Of a stretch of DNA of 54,698 nt, positions 24,132-35,113 are shown piece by piece. How positions within the stretch are numbered: the stretch's first letter is position 1; each line of letters starts with the position of its first letter. A program made the position numbers and the translations under genes. Origin of the DNA: Bacteroidales bacterium (GTDB lineage: Bacteria > Bacteroidota > Bacteroidia > Bacteroidales > FEN-979); contig JAUXWT010000036.1 in the NCBI GenBank assembly GCA_030681475.1, forward strand, positions 1-54,698, read 5' to 3'. The notes beneath the pieces are model-generated. The model was not told where the DNA came from and ran no database searches. It worked only from the letters and a program-made list of their open reading frames with translations.

Positions 24132-26075
24132 TCAATTTAATTCGCCCAGTTCTTGGTTTATCTCCCTGTGAACGAGTTCGATAAAATCTTCTATTTTCTG
24201 AGGCCCCTGATCTCCCTGCCCATGTTTTCGAACAGAAACAGTGCCATCGCTCTCTTCACGTTCTCCGACAACGAGCATAAACGGGACTTTCATCAATTCA
24301 GCATCACGGATCTTCTTGCCTGCTTTCTCATTCCGGTTGTCAATGAGGGTGCGAATTTCGGAATTATTTAGCAATTTAAAAACTTTTTCTGCATATTCCT
24401 GATATTTCTCACTGATTGGCAACACAATAGCCTGATCAGGAGCGAGCCATAACGGAAAATTCCCGGCGGTATGTTCCAGCAATACGGCTACAAACCGTTC
24501 CATGGAACCAAACGGTGCGCGATGGATCATCACCGGACGATGCTTTTGGTTATCGTTACCAATATACTCCAGTTCAAATCGTTCCGGTAAATTATAATCG
24601 ACCTGGATGGTACCCAACTGCCATTTTCTCCCAAGCGCATCTTTCACCATGAAATCCATTTTCGGTCCGTAAAAAGCAGCTTCGCCAGGCACTATGACCG
24701 TGGTTAGTTGACTCTCTTCAGCTACTTCCATGATAGCACGTTCAGCCTTATCCCAATTTTCGTCAGAACCGATATATTTTTCCTTATCATCAGGGTCGCG
24801 CAACGATATCTGAACAATGAAATCCTTGAAGTCAAGGGCTTTAAAGATCAGCATCACGATTTCCATCACCCCTTTGAATTCATCTTTCACCTGTTCGGGC
24901 GTACAGAAAATATGTGCATCATCCTGGGTAAATCCACGGACGCGGGTCAACCCATGCAGCTCACCGCTTTGCTCATATCTGTAAACTGTGCCAAATTCTG
25001 CAAGCCTGACAGGCAGGTCGCGGTATGATCTTGGTTTTACCTTGTATATTTCACAGTGGTGAGGACAATTCATAGGTTTAAGAAAGAACTCCTCTCCTTC
25101 GACGGGGGTAGATATCGGCTGAAATGAGCTCTCGCCGTATTTCTGGTAATGGCCTGATGTTTTATAGAGTTCAACATTGCCGATATGTGGGCAAATAACC
25201 TGTTCGTAACCGGCCTTTTTCTGAACCTTTTTCAGGAACATCTCAAGTCTTTCGCGTAAAGCTGCGCCCCGTGGCAACCATAACGGAAGACCAAGTCCTA
25301 CCTTTTGCGAAAAGGCAAATAACTCAAGTTCCTTGCCTATCTTCCGGTGGTCGCGTTTTTTTGCTTCTTCAAGAAATACAATGAATTCATCAAGTTCCTT
25401 TTGTTTCGGGAAGGTGATGCCGTAGATGCGGGTGAGTTGCTTGCGTTTTTCGTCACCCCGCCAGTAAGCGCCAGCAATATTCAGCAATTTAACGGCTTTA
25501 ATAAAACTGCTGTCAGGAATATGCGGCCCGCGACACAAGTCGGTGAATTTTCCTGATTCATAAAAGGTGATCTGGCCATCGTCAAGGCCGTCAATCAATT
25601 CTATTTTATATTCATCCCCTTTGGTGGAAAAATATTCGATTGCAGCAGATTTGGTCACCTCTTTCCGGAGGAAATGCTGCTTTTCCTTTGCCAATTCAAG
25701 TATCTTTTTTTCAATTTTTGGAAAATCATCGGATGAAATCGAATAACTGCCAAAATCAATGTCGTAGTAAAATCCATTTTCAATATCGGGGCCGATACCG
25801 AATTTTACTCCCGGATAGAGCAATTCAATGGCCTCTGCCATTAAATGAGCCGATGAGTGCCACATCGTCGCTTTTCCTTCAACGTCGCTCCATGTGAGCA
25901 ACCTGATCTTTGCATCTGTTGATATTGAACGGGTTGCGTCCCATATTTCATCGTTAACCTGCACAGACAGCACATTTCGTGCAAGCCCTTCACTGATGCT
26001 CTTGGCAATATCTACTCCTGTAACTCCTTCAGGATATTGTCGAACGGTATTATCGGGTAATGTAATATTGATCAT
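24132..26075 (-). CDS. thrS: Threonyl-tRNA synthetase
   Basis: The start at 26075 ([17 protein letters not shown]) gives a 647-residue class II synthetase of standard layout: TGS domain, editing domain with [12 protein letters not shown] and [11 protein letters not shown], catalytic core with [28 protein letters not shown] and the [18 protein letters not shown] motif 3, then the anticodon-binding domain ([25 protein letters not shown]). It lies upstream of infC by 41 bases. A -7 box on the minus strand at 26101-26108 suggests its own promoter within the end of the preceding gene. Confidence 0.97.
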   Translation of the reverse strand: MINITLPDNTVRQYPEGVTGVDIAKSISEGLARNVLSVQVNDEIWDATRSISTDAKIRLLTWSDVEGKATMWHSSAHLMAEAIELLYPGVKFGIGPDIENGFYYDIDFGSYSISSDDFPKIEKKILELAKEKQHFLRKEVTKSAAIEYFSTKGDEYKIELIDGLDDGQITFYESGKFTDLCRGPHIPDSSFIKAVKLLNIAGAYWRGDEKRKQLTRIYGITFPKQKELDEFIVFLEEAKKRDHRKIGKELELFAFSQKVGLGLPLWLPRGAALRERLEMFLKKVQKKAGYEQVICPHIGNVELYKTSGHYQKYGESSFQPISTPVEGEEFFLKPMNCPHHCEIYKVKPRSYRDLPVRLAEFGTVYRYEQSGELHGLTRVRGFTQDDAHIFCTPEQVKDEFKGVMEIVMLIFKALDFKDFIVQISLRDPDDKEKYIGSDENWDKAERAIMEVAEESQLTTVIVPGEAAFYGPKMDFMVKDALGRKWQLGTIQVDYNLPERFELEYIGNDNQKHRPVMIHRAPFGSMERFVAVLLEHTAGNFPLWLAPDQAIVLPISEKYQEYAEKVFKLLNNSEIRTLIDNRNEKAGKKIRDAELMKVPFMLVVGEREESDGTVSVRKHGQGDQGPQKIEDFIELVHREINQELGELN

Positions 26076-26100
26076 GAAATAAGCGTGATTTTTAGGGGTG

Positions 26101-26108
26101 CAAAGGTA
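26101..26108 (-). promoter_or_regulatory. Candidate -7 box of thrS
   Basis: On the minus strand this reads TACCTTTG, a good TAnnTTTG match, with transcription expected near 26095, about 20 bases before the thrS ATG. It directly follows the stop codon of the OmpA-like gene, separating thrS-infC-rpmI-rplT from the upstream genes. Confidence 0.6.
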
Positions 26109-26119
26109 TGAATTTAAAT

Positions 26120-28066
26120 TCAATTACCCACTACTTTAAATTCTGTGCGACGGTTATTCGCCCTTCCCTGCTCAGTGGTGTTGACATCAATAGGTATGCT
26201 GAAACCATAACCTGCAAATGAAAGACGGGTTTTTGCAATGTTGTGCTTAACAAGGTATTCGTAAACTGCATTGGCGCGGTTTCTGGACAGATCGAGGTTG
26301 TGCGCTTCACTGCCAACGTTGTCGGTATGCCCGTTGATCTCAATTTTCAGTTTTGGATTTTTCTGCAAGAATCCGAGTAATTTTTTTAATTCTGCAAGTG
26401 ACTCATCCTTAAGAATATATTTATCCGTATCAAAGAATATGTTTTTCAGGACAACCACCTCTCCTACTTTGATCGGTTTCAGGGGAACGTTTTGGATAAA
26501 AGGTTTAGCGATGGAGTTGATGCCTGTCAGGAAGAAACTGCCAGAATAGAAAAGGTAACCATCTTTAGAAACATTCAACGCATAGTTTTTTTCGCTGGGC
26601 AGTACCAATAAAAACCCTCCCGTTTCAGGGTCAGACCATGCTTCTGCACAGGTTTTTGAATCAGCCAGATCGATCAGTTCGAAACGTGCCTCAAGTTTTT
26701 CTTTTGTTTCAGCGTCAAATACGATTCCTTTAAAATAGTTTGTGACCAGAGGCCTGGCCTTTTGGTGGAGTGTGAACTTATATATGTCCTGGCGGCCTTT
26801 ACCGCCAGGAATATCAGAGGATATAAATGCCAGATTGCCTTTTGCATTGACGACCAGGGTAATCTGATCGGCATTGGTATTGATAGGGTATCCAAGGTTA
26901 ACCGATCGCTTCCATTCCCCATTCAAATTCCTGCGGGTGAAAAAGAGATCAAACCCACCTAGTCCGGGATGCCCTTTGGAAGAAAAATAAAGGGTCTGAT
27001 CATCGGGGTGGATGAACGGCGCCATCTCCTCTACCCTGGTATTTACCGAATCACCCAGGTTTACCGGAACACTCCATTGTCCGTCGGGCTGTAATTCTGT
27101 TCTCCAGATATCTGAACTGCCCTTGCCACCCGATCGCTTGCTGGCAAAATAGAGCGTCCTGCCATCGGAAGAGAAGGATGGTTGTGAATCCCATTGCGGT
27201 GAGTTTACCGTAGATCCCAGATTCTCTGGCCGGGACCAATTTTTTCCGATACGTTTGGCCCAATAAATATCGCAGCTTCCATATCCATCATCACGTTTGC
27301 AGGCTGCAAAAAAAAGATATTTTCCATCAGGCGACAGGTTCAAGGCTCCTTCATTGCCGTGGGTATTGATCGGCGGGTTGAGACGTATCGCGCCTAACCA
27401 CAATGAATCAAACTGATGCGCGTGGTAGAAATCTTCCTCATATTCCTGACTTTGGTCAATGGTTTGTGCATTACGAGGGTTTTTACGTGTAAAATAGAGC
27501 CATTCTTCATCGGGTGTGATTGCGTTGATATACTCATCATATCTTGTGTTTACGCTGTCGCCCATATTTACCGGTGTAAAGGGAACAGGATTTGCAACCA
27601 AACTGATAGCAAAATCACATTCACTGATCTTCTTCTGAGCCATCTGCCACTTCGCCTCAGGTAGTCCTTCAGATTCCATAAATCGCTGGAAATTCAATCT
27701 GGAATCGGCGTATCTTCCCATGACCAGTTGCATATTTGCCAGTATATAATAGAGGTTCGGAGAAAAGGGATTATTCGTTTTTACAGCCGACTGGTAAGAA
27801 TCTATCGCCTTCTCATATTGCTGATCATCGGCAAATATATCTCCAAGCAGGATATAGGCTTCCGTAAATGACTGATCCTGATCGATCGCTTTTTTTACTT
27901 CAGCAATCGCTTTGTCATAATATCTTCCCTGATAAGAATCAATAGCCGAATAAAACAACTTCTCCGCCTTTTTATTTTGGGTTGACAGGCGCTGGCCCTG
28001 ACTGAAGCCCATGACAAATGACAGATTACAAATGACAAATGCGATAAGAAACCGGTATGCGATCAT
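26120..28066 (-). CDS. OmpA-family outer-membrane protein with TPR and WD40-like (PD40) repeats
   Basis: The 648-residue protein has a signal peptide ([14 protein letters not shown]), tetratricopeptide repeats (residues about 30-140), several PD40/TolB-like blades ([59 protein letters not shown]), a carboxypeptidase-like beta domain ([20 protein letters not shown]) and a C-terminal OmpA domain that binds peptidoglycan ([28 protein letters not shown]). This architecture is common in Bacteroidota and resembles PorE of the T9SS, but it could be another paralog. The start overlaps the stop of queE by four bases. Confidence 0.9.
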   Translation of the reverse strand: MIAYRFLIAFVICNLSFVMGFSQGQRLSTQNKKAEKLFYSAIDSYQGRYYDKAIAEVKKAIDQDQSFTEAYILLGDIFADDQQYEKAIDSYQSAVKTNNPFSPNLYYILANMQLVMGRYADSRLNFQRFMESEGLPEAKWQMAQKKISECDFAISLVANPVPFTPVNMGDSVNTRYDEYINAITPDEEWLYFTRKNPRNAQTIDQSQEYEEDFYHAHQFDSLWLGAIRLNPPINTHGNEGALNLSPDGKYLFFAACKRDDGYGSCDIYWAKRIGKNWSRPENLGSTVNSPQWDSQPSFSSDGRTLYFASKRSGGKGSSDIWRTELQPDGQWSVPVNLGDSVNTRVEEMAPFIHPDDQTLYFSSKGHPGLGGFDLFFTRRNLNGEWKRSVNLGYPINTNADQITLVVNAKGNLAFISSDIPGGKGRQDIYKFTLHQKARPLVTNYFKGIVFDAETKEKLEARFELIDLADSKTCAEAWSDPETGGFLLVLPSEKNYALNVSKDGYLFYSGSFFLTGINSIAKPFIQNVPLKPIKVGEVVVLKNIFFDTDKYILKDESLAELKKLLGFLQKNPKLKIEINGHTDNVGSEAHNLDLSRNRANAVYEYLVKHNIAKTRLSFAGYGFSIPIDVNTTEQGRANNRRTEFKVVGN

Positions 28067-28695
28067 GGGATGTGCATGTATTTATGGCTTTGCAAGGATA
28101 TGCGCCACTTAGGGTTTTCCTTGATATAACGGATGATCTCCGGCATCATTGTTTCACTCCGGCTCCATTCGGGCTGCAGATAAAGAATGCATGACGATGA
28201 AACTTGCAGTGAAGTTTCTTCTCCCCATTGAAAATCAGTATCATCATGAATAATCACCTTCAGTTCATCAGCCCTGGAAATAACATCCTTCAGCGGCGGG
28301 GCATCCTTTTTTGGTGAAATACAGATCCAATCCCACTTACCGCTAAGTGGCTGTGATCCCGATGTTTCTAGAAAAATCATGATACCCTGTGCATGTAATT
28401 CAGTGCAGAGGTAATCCATATTATACAATAATGGTTCACCGCCAGTAACAACGATAGACTTTGCAGGGCAGACCAAGGCATTCTTAACAATCAGATCGGT
28501 GGACACCGGCGGAAAATCAACGGCATTCCATGACTCCTTTACATCACACCATTTACATCCGACATCACACCCCCCAACGCGTATGAAGTAGGCCGCCTGG
28601 CCGGTGTTGAACCCTTCTCCCTGAAGAGTGTAGAACTCTTCCATCACCGGAAGTACTTTACCCTCCTGTAATAAATCAGCGGTCGATTGTTCCAA
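28063..28695 (-). CDS. queE: 7-carboxy-7-deazaguanine synthase
   Basis: The 210-residue radical SAM enzyme converts 6-carboxytetrahydropterin to 7-carboxy-7-deazaguanine, a step to queuosine and other 7-deazapurines. The FYTLQGEGFNTGQAAYFIRVGGC start and the cluster motif CDVGCKWC (Cys-x3-Cys-x2-Cys) are visible, as is the VVTGGEPLL strand that contacts SAM. No other queuosine genes are in the window. It starts five bases after folD and overlaps the OmpA-like gene. Confidence 0.93.
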   Translation of the reverse strand: MEQSTADLLQEGKVLPVMEEFYTLQGEGFNTGQAAYFIRVGGCDVGCKWCDVKESWNAVDFPPVSTDLIVKNALVCPAKSIVVTGGEPLLYNMDYLCTELHAQGIMIFLETSGSQPLSGKWDWICISPKKDAPPLKDVISRADELKVIIHDDTDFQWGEETSLQVSSSCILYLQPEWSRSETMMPEIIRYIKENPKWRISLQSHKYMHIP

Positions 28696-28700
28696 AAGAT

Positions 28701-29582
28701 TCAGATTACCTCCTTTTTCGCTGCCCGGAGTGTATTACGGAGTAGTGAAACGATGGTCATCGGGCCCACTCCGCCCGGAACAGGGGTGATATAGCTGCAT
28801 TTCCGGGAAACCCTTTCAAAATCAACATCACCTTTCAACCTGAAGCCTGACTTTGTATCAACGGAAGGAACCCGGTGAACCCCTACATCGACGACCACGG
28901 CATCCTGTTTGACCATGTCGGCTTTCACAAAGCCTTCTTTGCCCATGGCGACAATGAGAATATCAGCTTGTGCGGTAATGGCATGGATATCCTTTGAAAA
29001 ACTGTGGCAAAGCGTAACTGTCGCATTTCCGGGGTTCGATTTGCGTGAAAGCAGGATACTTACAGGTGTTCCCACGATGTGACTGCGGCCCAATACGACG
29101 ATATTTTTCCCTGCGGTCTCAATGTTATACCGTTCAAGCAGTGTAATGATCCCAAACGGGGTCGCCGGTAAATAGCAAGGCAGGTTCAACACCATTTTTC
29201 CGATGTTGACCGGATGAAAACCGTCAACATCCTTGGCTGGATCAATGCGTTCGATGATTTCATGCTCATTGATTTGTGCCGGAAGGGGAAGTTGAACAAT
29301 GAAACCATTGATTTCATCATCTGCATTAAGAAAATCAACTACCTCAAGCAATTTTTCACGGGTTATGTTTTCCGGGTATCTGTACACTGAGGAAGTAAAC
29401 CCCACTTCACGGCATGCTTTCTCCTTGGCGGCAACGTATGTCTGGCTTGCCGGATCCTCCCCCACCAATACTGCGGCTAAATGAGGAGGTTCAAGCCCTT
29501 TGTCCTTAAAGTGGTCCTTTACCTCTGCGGCTATTTCACTTTTGATTTGGTCGGCAACCAATTTCCCGTCAAGGAGTTTCAT
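28701..29582 (-). CDS. folD: Bifunctional methylenetetrahydrofolate dehydrogenase/cyclohydrolase
   Basis: FolD (293 residues) interconverts 5,10-methylene-, 5,10-methenyl- and 10-formyl-tetrahydrofolate using NADP. The substrate region with YVAAKEKAC (catalytic Lys) and GFIVQLPLPAQI, the Rossmann block VVLGRSHIVGTPVSILL, and the signature PVPGGVGPMTIVSLLRNT are all present. It lies between ffh (11-base gap) and queE (5-base gap) in one operon. Confidence 0.97.
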   Translation of the reverse strand: MKLLDGKLVADQIKSEIAAEVKDHFKDKGLEPPHLAAVLVGEDPASQTYVAAKEKACREVGFTSSVYRYPENITREKLLEVVDFLNADDEINGFIVQLPLPAQINEHEIIERIDPAKDVDGFHPVNIGKMVLNLPCYLPATPFGIITLLERYNIETAGKNIVVLGRSHIVGTPVSILLSRKSNPGNATVTLCHSFSKDIHAITAQADILIVAMGKEGFVKADMVKQDAVVVDVGVHRVPSVDTKSGFRLKGDVDFERVSRKCSYITPVPGGVGPMTIVSLLRNTLRAAKKEVI

Positions 29583-29593
29583 TTGTTTCAGCG

Positions 29594-30931
29594 CTAATTC
29601 ATGTTTTTCATGTTCCGCATGACATTGGCCATATTTTTTCCTTTGTTGGCCGTAACCATCTTCATCATTTTTCGGGTATCATCAAATTGTTTGATCAACC
29701 GGTTTACATCCTGAATGGTGGTTCCCGATCCGGCAGCAATCCTTTTTCTGCGGTTTCCATTCATCACTGCCGGATTTACCCGTTCTTCGGGAGTCATGGA
29801 ATGAATAATAGCCTCAATGCCCTTGAAGGCGTTGTCGTCGATATCCAGGTTCCTGACTGCTTTTCCCATACCGGGGATCATCCCCAGCAGGTCTTTCACA
29901 TTTCCCATCTTCTTGATCTGTTTGATCTGGGCAAGGAAGTCGTTGAAATCGAACTGATTCCGGGCGATCCGTTTCTGAAGTTTCTGTGCCTCCTCTTCAT
30001 CAAATTGTTCCTGTGCTTTTTCAACGAGCGAAACGATATCGCCCATACCCAGGATGCGGTCGGCCATCCGTTCTGGATAAAAGATATCGATGGCTTCCAT
30101 TTTTTCGCCAAGTCCAACGAATTTGATCGGTTTATTCACCACGGATTTGATGCTCAATGCAGCGCCGCCACGGGTATCTCCATCAAGTTTCGTTAGTACG
30201 ACTCCCTCAAAATCCAGACGATCATTGAATGCCTTTGCCGTATTCACAGCATCCTGGCCTGTCATGGAATCAACAACGAACAAGGTTTCCTGGGGATTGA
30301 GGGCGCTTTTGATATTAGAGATCTCATCCATCATCTGTTCATCAATGGAGAGACGCCCGGCTGTATCGACAATTACTATATTATGTCCATTCTCCTTTGC
30401 ATGGGAAATTGATCTTTTCGCGATTTTCACGGGATCGTTGGCAGAATCCTCAGAATATACCTCCACATCAATTTGCTGCCCGAGCACCTTCAACTGTTCG
30501 ATAGCGGCGGGACGGTAAACATCGCATGCAACGAGTAATGGCTTTTTGCCTTTTTTGGCCTTCAGGTAATTGGCTAATTTGGCCGAGAAGGTTGTCTTGC
30601 CTGAGCCCTGCAATCCCGCAATCAGTATAATCGCCGGATCACCTTTAATCAGAAGGTCTGCCTTCTCTCCGCCCATAAGGCCAGCCAGTTCGTCATGCAC
30701 GATCTTGACCATCAACTGGCCAGGCGATACAGCGGTCAATACATTCTGCCCCAATGCCTTTTCCTTAACCTGGTCGGTAAACTGTTTGGCAATTTTAAAA
30801 CTCACATCGGCATCCAGCAACGCCTTTCTGACATCTTTGAGCGTATCAGCCACATTGATCTCAGTAATGTGTCCATGTCCTTTGAGGACTTTGAAGGCCC
30901 GGTCGAGTTTATCACTTAATCCTTCGAACAT
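29594..30931 (-). CDS. ffh: Signal recognition particle GTPase Ffh (SRP54)
   Basis: The 445-residue protein targets inner-membrane proteins co-translationally. It has the helical N domain, the GTPase G domain (GLQGSGKTTFSAKLA, DTAGRLSIDEQMM, TKLDGDTRGGAALS) and the Met-rich M domain that binds 4.5S RNA and signal peptides (IPGMGKAVRNL, GSGTTIQDVNRLIKQFDD, ending KGKNMANVMRNMKNMN). It is the first gene of the ffh-folD-queE-ompA run. A minus-strand -7 box is at 31040-31047. Confidence 0.98.
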   Translation of the reverse strand: MFEGLSDKLDRAFKVLKGHGHITEINVADTLKDVRKALLDADVSFKIAKQFTDQVKEKALGQNVLTAVSPGQLMVKIVHDELAGLMGGEKADLLIKGDPAIILIAGLQGSGKTTFSAKLANYLKAKKGKKPLLVACDVYRPAAIEQLKVLGQQIDVEVYSEDSANDPVKIAKRSISHAKENGHNIVIVDTAGRLSIDEQMMDEISNIKSALNPQETLFVVDSMTGQDAVNTAKAFNDRLDFEGVVLTKLDGDTRGGAALSIKSVVNKPIKFVGLGEKMEAIDIFYPERMADRILGMGDIVSLVEKAQEQFDEEEAQKLQKRIARNQFDFNDFLAQIKQIKKMGNVKDLLGMIPGMGKAVRNLDIDDNAFKGIEAIIHSMTPEERVNPAVMNGNRRKRIAAGSGTTIQDVNRLIKQFDDTRKMMKMVTANKGKNMANVMRNMKNMN

Positions 30932-31039
30932 TGTAAACTTGGTTAGGTGTTATTTCTTTGTAAACGGGTAAACAGGTGAACAGGTGATTGAGTGAACGGT
31001 AATAAAATTTCAGCGACCAAATGTTCAGTTTTTTTTTTG

Positions 31040-31047
31040 CAAAATTA
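31040..31047 (-). promoter_or_regulatory. Candidate -7 box for ffh
   Basis: TAATTTTG on the minus strand, about 108 bases before the ffh ATG. The leader would include the short tandem repeat at 30971-30995. Confidence 0.5.
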
Positions 31048-31155
31048 GGGATTTAAATTGATACTAAAGTTGGCGTTGTAGCTTGCCTGATGGTTAAAAT
31101 GTTCGTTTTTGAAGATTTTTTTTCATAAAACCGGTTTTAACATTAAAAAACGTTG

Positions 31156-31163
31156 TAAGTTTG
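31156..31163 (+). promoter_or_regulatory. Candidate promoter of the T9SS cargo gene at 31199
   Basis: TAAGTTTG matches TAnnTTTG and would give a leader of about 30 bases. A perfect 12-base palindrome AAAACCGGTTTT at 31127-31138 occupies the position expected for the -33 element and could be an operator. Confidence 0.55.
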
Positions 31164-31198
31164 TACAAACAATATTTATTCACTAAATCCAATAGATC

Positions 31199-33058
31199 AT
31201 GAAAAAACTTTTATTAATTTTTGTAACGCTTTTTATGTTTTCAGGGTTTGTATCCTCCCAGACTGTTCTTTATGAGGATAACCTTGACACATATGCACTT
31301 AACAGCTTTTTAGCCGTGGTTAATCCCACCTGGTGGACAACCTGGTCAAACCAGCCAGGCGGTGGTGAAGATATACAAATTAAGAACACCTTCAGCCACA
31401 CTGCTCCCATGTCTGGTTCGGTAGATATGGTTGGCGGACAGGCGGATGCAATTTTAAAACTTGGCAATAAAGTTGCAGGCGCTTATGAATTGACCTGGTT
31501 CATGTACATTGAAACAGGGAAATGCGGTTATTACAATATTCAGCACATGCAATCTCCGGGGATTGAGTGGGCATTCGAAGTCTATTTCCGTACCGGGGGC
31601 GCCATTGAACTGCTTGAAGGTGGAAACACCATCAACGGATCGTACAATAAAGATCAATGGCTGGAGGTTAAACATGAAATCGACCTTGATGCTGATGAGA
31701 TTAAATTGTACTTTGATGGTGTCTTGTTTCACACATGGGCTTTCAGCAATGAAGCAACAGCTCCGGGAGGAACCAAGCAACTCGGTGGTGTCGACTTTTT
31801 TGCAGGTGCAAAATCCGGAACCACCGAATCACCAGCATATTTTATTGATGATATTTACTATGCTGAAACCGTCAGTGGGGCAGTTCCAATTATCACAGCG
31901 ACCCCAACTTCGATATACAAGTGGCTTTTAGGCGGTGCAACTGGTACTGAAACGCTGACTGTTAACAACACTGGTTTGGCAGATCTTACTTTCGATGTCA
32001 ATATTGTTTATGACATTGACGGAATGAAGAGCGCACCTGCAAATACCGAAACAGGTAATGCTTTCCCTGTAAAAAGAGTGCTTACCAAGGTTCAAGCCGA
32101 TCCCACTCCGACCGCCGGCGGTCCTGCACCCGTATCAGATGCATCAGCACAACTTCATTACGATGGTGACAATGCCTCTGCTGTTGGCTGGAATACACCT
32201 CCTGTGACAGTTACAGTTGCTGCCCGTTTCCCGAATGCAATGACGTTACCTTATGCAGGTTTGGATCTTATTTCTGTTGAAGTCTATGTAAATAATCTTA
32301 ATACCGCACCGGCCTCCAACCTCATGAAGGTCAGGATATATGGCATGGGAAACACGTATGAGCCAGGAGCGATCTTATATGAGCAGACTTTCACTCCTGT
32401 AGGCACCAGTTGGAATACCATAACGCTGACAACTCCTGTTAAAGTTACCGGTGAAGACCTTTGGGTTGGATATAACTTCACACAGACAACTGCATCCATT
32501 TATATTCCCGGAACAGATGGCGGTCCTGCTGATCCAAACGGCGATTTTCTAAGTACCGGCGTTGGTTGGAGCCACCTTTCTCCTGGTCTGGATTATAACT
32601 GGAACATCCGCGCCAATCTGCTTGGCACTGTTGCTGCACATTGGCTTACCGTTGCTCCGATGACAGGAACAGTTGCACCTGCTGCAACTAAACCACTGAC
32701 ATTGTCATTTGCTACAGCCGGCCTCACGCTTGGTCAATATAAGGCAACCGTTAAATTACTGAGCAATGATACCGAGACACCGGTATTGGATGTACCTGTT
32801 ACCCTCGATGTAGTTGGTGTTGGCATCAATGAGATCGAAAAAACAGGCGTGATGATCTATCCGAACCCTGTAACAACCCGGCTTAATATCGTGTCCAACG
32901 GAACGATTAACAATATTTCCATTACCGATATCAACGGAAAGGTTATTTACAATGGTATGAGCCAGTCGATTGATTTCAGCAGGTTCAGCTCCGGAGTTTA
33001 CTTTGTAAAAGTTCAAACTACGAATGGAACCTCAAATACGAAGTTTGTCAAGAATTAA
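31199..33058 (+). CDS. Secreted T9SS cargo protein with concanavalin-like and Ig-like domains
   Basis: The 619-residue product starts with a signal peptide (MKKLLLIFVTLFMFSGFVSSQ). Residues about 25-225 look like a jelly-roll, LamG/concanavalin-like domain (YELTWFMYIETGKCGYYN, IKLYFDGVLFHTWAF, PAYFIDDIYYAE). Then comes an Ig-like/BACON-like fold (SIYKWLLGGATGTETLTVNNTG) that seems interrupted by a second beta domain (YDGDNASAVGWNTPP...) and resumes at HWLTVAPMTGTVAP. The final 75 residues are a type A T9SS sorting domain (VMIYPNPVTTRLNIVS ... GVYFVKVQTTNGTSNTKFVKN). A surface adhesin or carbohydrate-binding role is likely; no catalytic residues are recognised. Confidence 0.88.
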   Translation: MKKLLLIFVTLFMFSGFVSSQTVLYEDNLDTYALNSFLAVVNPTWWTTWSNQPGGGEDIQIKNTFSHTAPMSGSVDMVGGQADAILKLGNKVAGAYELTWFMYIETGKCGYYNIQHMQSPGIEWAFEVYFRTGGAIELLEGGNTINGSYNKDQWLEVKHEIDLDADEIKLYFDGVLFHTWAFSNEATAPGGTKQLGGVDFFAGAKSGTTESPAYFIDDIYYAETVSGAVPIITATPTSIYKWLLGGATGTETLTVNNTGLADLTFDVNIVYDIDGMKSAPANTETGNAFPVKRVLTKVQADPTPTAGGPAPVSDASAQLHYDGDNASAVGWNTPPVTVTVAARFPNAMTLPYAGLDLISVEVYVNNLNTAPASNLMKVRIYGMGNTYEPGAILYEQTFTPVGTSWNTITLTTPVKVTGEDLWVGYNFTQTTASIYIPGTDGGPADPNGDFLSTGVGWSHLSPGLDYNWNIRANLLGTVAAHWLTVAPMTGTVAPAATKPLTLSFATAGLTLGQYKATVKLLSNDTETPVLDVPVTLDVVGVGINEIEKTGVMIYPNPVTTRLNIVSNGTINNISITDINGKVIYNGMSQSIDFSRFSSGVYFVKVQTTNGTSNTKFVKN

Positions 33059-33085
33059 CTGCTAAATCGCATTAAGCGAACTCTC

Positions 33086-33126
33086 AGACCTTCCAGGTTT
33101 AAAAAACCTGGAAGGTCTTTTTTTTT
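33086..33126. terminator. Strong bidirectional terminator
   Basis: AGACCTTCCAGGTTT (33086-33100) and AAACCTGGAAGGTCT (33104-33118) form a perfect 15-base-pair stem with a three-base loop, followed by TTTTTTTT on the plus strand. It lies between the convergent T9SS cargo gene and argS. Confidence 0.92.
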
Positions 33127-33127
33127 A

Positions 33128-34918
33128 TTACATCCTTTCAGGCGCTTCGATTCCAAGAAGTTTCATCGACCTTTGAATAATTGTGCCGGTGAAACGCGAG
33201 ATACCAATCCGTAAAATAACCTTTTCAGGAACTTCTTCCTTTAAAACCGGCAGTTCCTGATAGAACTGATTAAACACTTTGGCCAGATCAAATACATAGT
33301 TGGCAACAATGGCTGGACTCAGCTCCTTCCCCGCCTGGAATACAATCTCGCGGAACTGGTATAACCGTTTGATAGTCTCTTTCTCTAGTGGCAGCAATGG
33401 AAGTTGAACGGAGGCGCCAGACTCCTCCCATCGCCATCCGGCTTCATCAGCCCTGGCCAGCAGGGACTGAATACGCGCATAAGTATATTGTATAAAAGGG
33501 CCGGTATTCCCATTGAAATCAATCGATTCGAGAGGGTCAAACAACATGTTTTTTTTGGGATCGACCTTCAGGATAAAATACTTCAAAGCGCCCAAGCCGA
33601 TGGTATTGAATAATTTAATCGCCTCATCTTCTGAAAGTTCATTGGCTTTACCCAGCTCGCGTGTCGTCGCTTCGGCAGTCCGCAACATTTCATCCATCAG
33701 GTCGTCGGCATCAACTACAGTGCCTTCGCGTGATTTCATCTTTCCCTGCGGAAGTTCTACCATTCCGTATGAAAGATGATGAATATGTGAACTATAGTCC
33801 TTACCCAACCTGGCCAGCACCCGTTTCAGGACATCGAAATGGTAATTCTGTTCGTTTCCAACAACATAGATCATGGATGAAGGATTGTAATCGTCGTAGC
33901 GCAACTGTGCGGTTCCGATATCCTGCGTCATATACACAGAGGTTCCATCAGCACGCAATAACAGTTTTTCGTCAAGGCCCTCATCGCTGAGATCTGCCCA
34001 GATGCTGCCATCCGTTTTCCTGATCAAAGCCCCATTGTTAAGTCCCTCCATGACAAGTTCTTTACCGAGGAGGTATGTTTCACTTTCATAATATATGTGA
34101 TCGAAATCAACCCCCATACGTTTGTAGGTGAGGTCAAACCCGTGATACGCCCAGCCATTCATCCGTTTCCACAAAACTGTAATTTCGGAGTCCTTTGCCT
34201 CCCATTTCCGAAGGATATCCTGAGCTTCTGCCATCAGCGGAGCCTGTCGTTCTGCCTCCTCTGCAGAAAGACCCGTCCCCATCAGATCATTAACTTCCTT
34301 TTTGTAATACGTATTGAACAACACATAATACTTACCAATAAAATGGTCGCCCTTCATTCCGGTTGACCCGGGTGTTTCACCGTTTCCCCACTTCATATAG
34401 GCCAGCATTGATTTACAAATATGGATGCCGCGATCATTAACAAGGTTTACCCTGACAACCTTATGCCCGTTGGCTTTCAATATCTCTGCAAGGGAAAAAC
34501 CAAGCAAATTGTTGCGGATATGGCCAAGATGAAGCGGTTTATTGGTGTTGGGAGAAGAGTATTCAAGTACTACCGGACGTTCATGGCGATCACCATGGAA
34601 TCCGAAATCCGGAAGATCCACATTTTCATAGAGAAAATTAATCCAATAGTGGTCACTCAAAATCAGGTTGAGAAACCCTTTGATGACATTGAATTCTGCA
34701 ATCTCCGGCATATTTCTCTGCAAGTAATCCCCAATATCCGTTGCGGTTGATTCAGGTGACTTCCTGGAAATTTTCAGCATCGGAAATACAACGATAGTGA
34801 AATCGCCGGTAATCTCCTTATTGGTTCGCTCCAAGCCAATTGAATCCGGATTAATTACACCGCCATATAGTTGTTCTACCGCAAAACAGGTTTGTTGCAA
34901 TAATGTTGCTTCGATCAT
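33128..34918 (-). CDS. argS: Arginyl-tRNA synthetase
   Basis: ArgS (596 residues) is a class I synthetase. The N-terminal additional domain is followed by the HIGH-type motif in YSSPNTNKPLHLGHIRNNLLG, VNLVNDRGIHICKSM, the KMSKS-like region GKMKSREGTVVDADDLMDEM, and the helical anticodon-binding domain ending IQRSMKLLGIEAPERM. Length and motifs are regular. A minus-strand -7 box (TAATTTTG, 34938-34945) lies just upstream. Confidence 0.97.
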   Translation of the reverse strand: MIEATLLQQTCFAVEQLYGGVINPDSIGLERTNKEITGDFTIVVFPMLKISRKSPESTATDIGDYLQRNMPEIAEFNVIKGFLNLILSDHYWINFLYENVDLPDFGFHGDRHERPVVLEYSSPNTNKPLHLGHIRNNLLGFSLAEILKANGHKVVRVNLVNDRGIHICKSMLAYMKWGNGETPGSTGMKGDHFIGKYYVLFNTYYKKEVNDLMGTGLSAEEAERQAPLMAEAQDILRKWEAKDSEITVLWKRMNGWAYHGFDLTYKRMGVDFDHIYYESETYLLGKELVMEGLNNGALIRKTDGSIWADLSDEGLDEKLLLRADGTSVYMTQDIGTAQLRYDDYNPSSMIYVVGNEQNYHFDVLKRVLARLGKDYSSHIHHLSYGMVELPQGKMKSREGTVVDADDLMDEMLRTAEATTRELGKANELSEDEAIKLFNTIGLGALKYFILKVDPKKNMLFDPLESIDFNGNTGPFIQYTYARIQSLLARADEAGWRWEESGASVQLPLLPLEKETIKRLYQFREIVFQAGKELSPAIVANYVFDLAKVFNQFYQELPVLKEEVPEKVILRIGISRFTGTIIQRSMKLLGIEAPERM

Positions 34919-34937
34919 AGTTATTCGATTTTCAATG

Positions 34938-34945
34938 CAAAATTA
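34938..34945 (-). promoter_or_regulatory. Candidate -7 box of argS
   Basis: TAATTTTG on the minus strand, expected start of transcription near 34932, about 14 bases before the ATG. Confidence 0.55.
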
Positions 34946-35113
34946 GGCTGATTTCGGGAACATCAGGAATTTCTTTTCAGGTCTTATTCATATGTCGTAA
35001 AAATTAATGTCACAGTTTTGTTAGTTTCCAAAAAATGAGTAGTTTCGCAACGAATCTCCAGAAATTTTTACATCCATAGTTATAGTTATAATCACAAAAC
35101 AAACGAGGTTAGC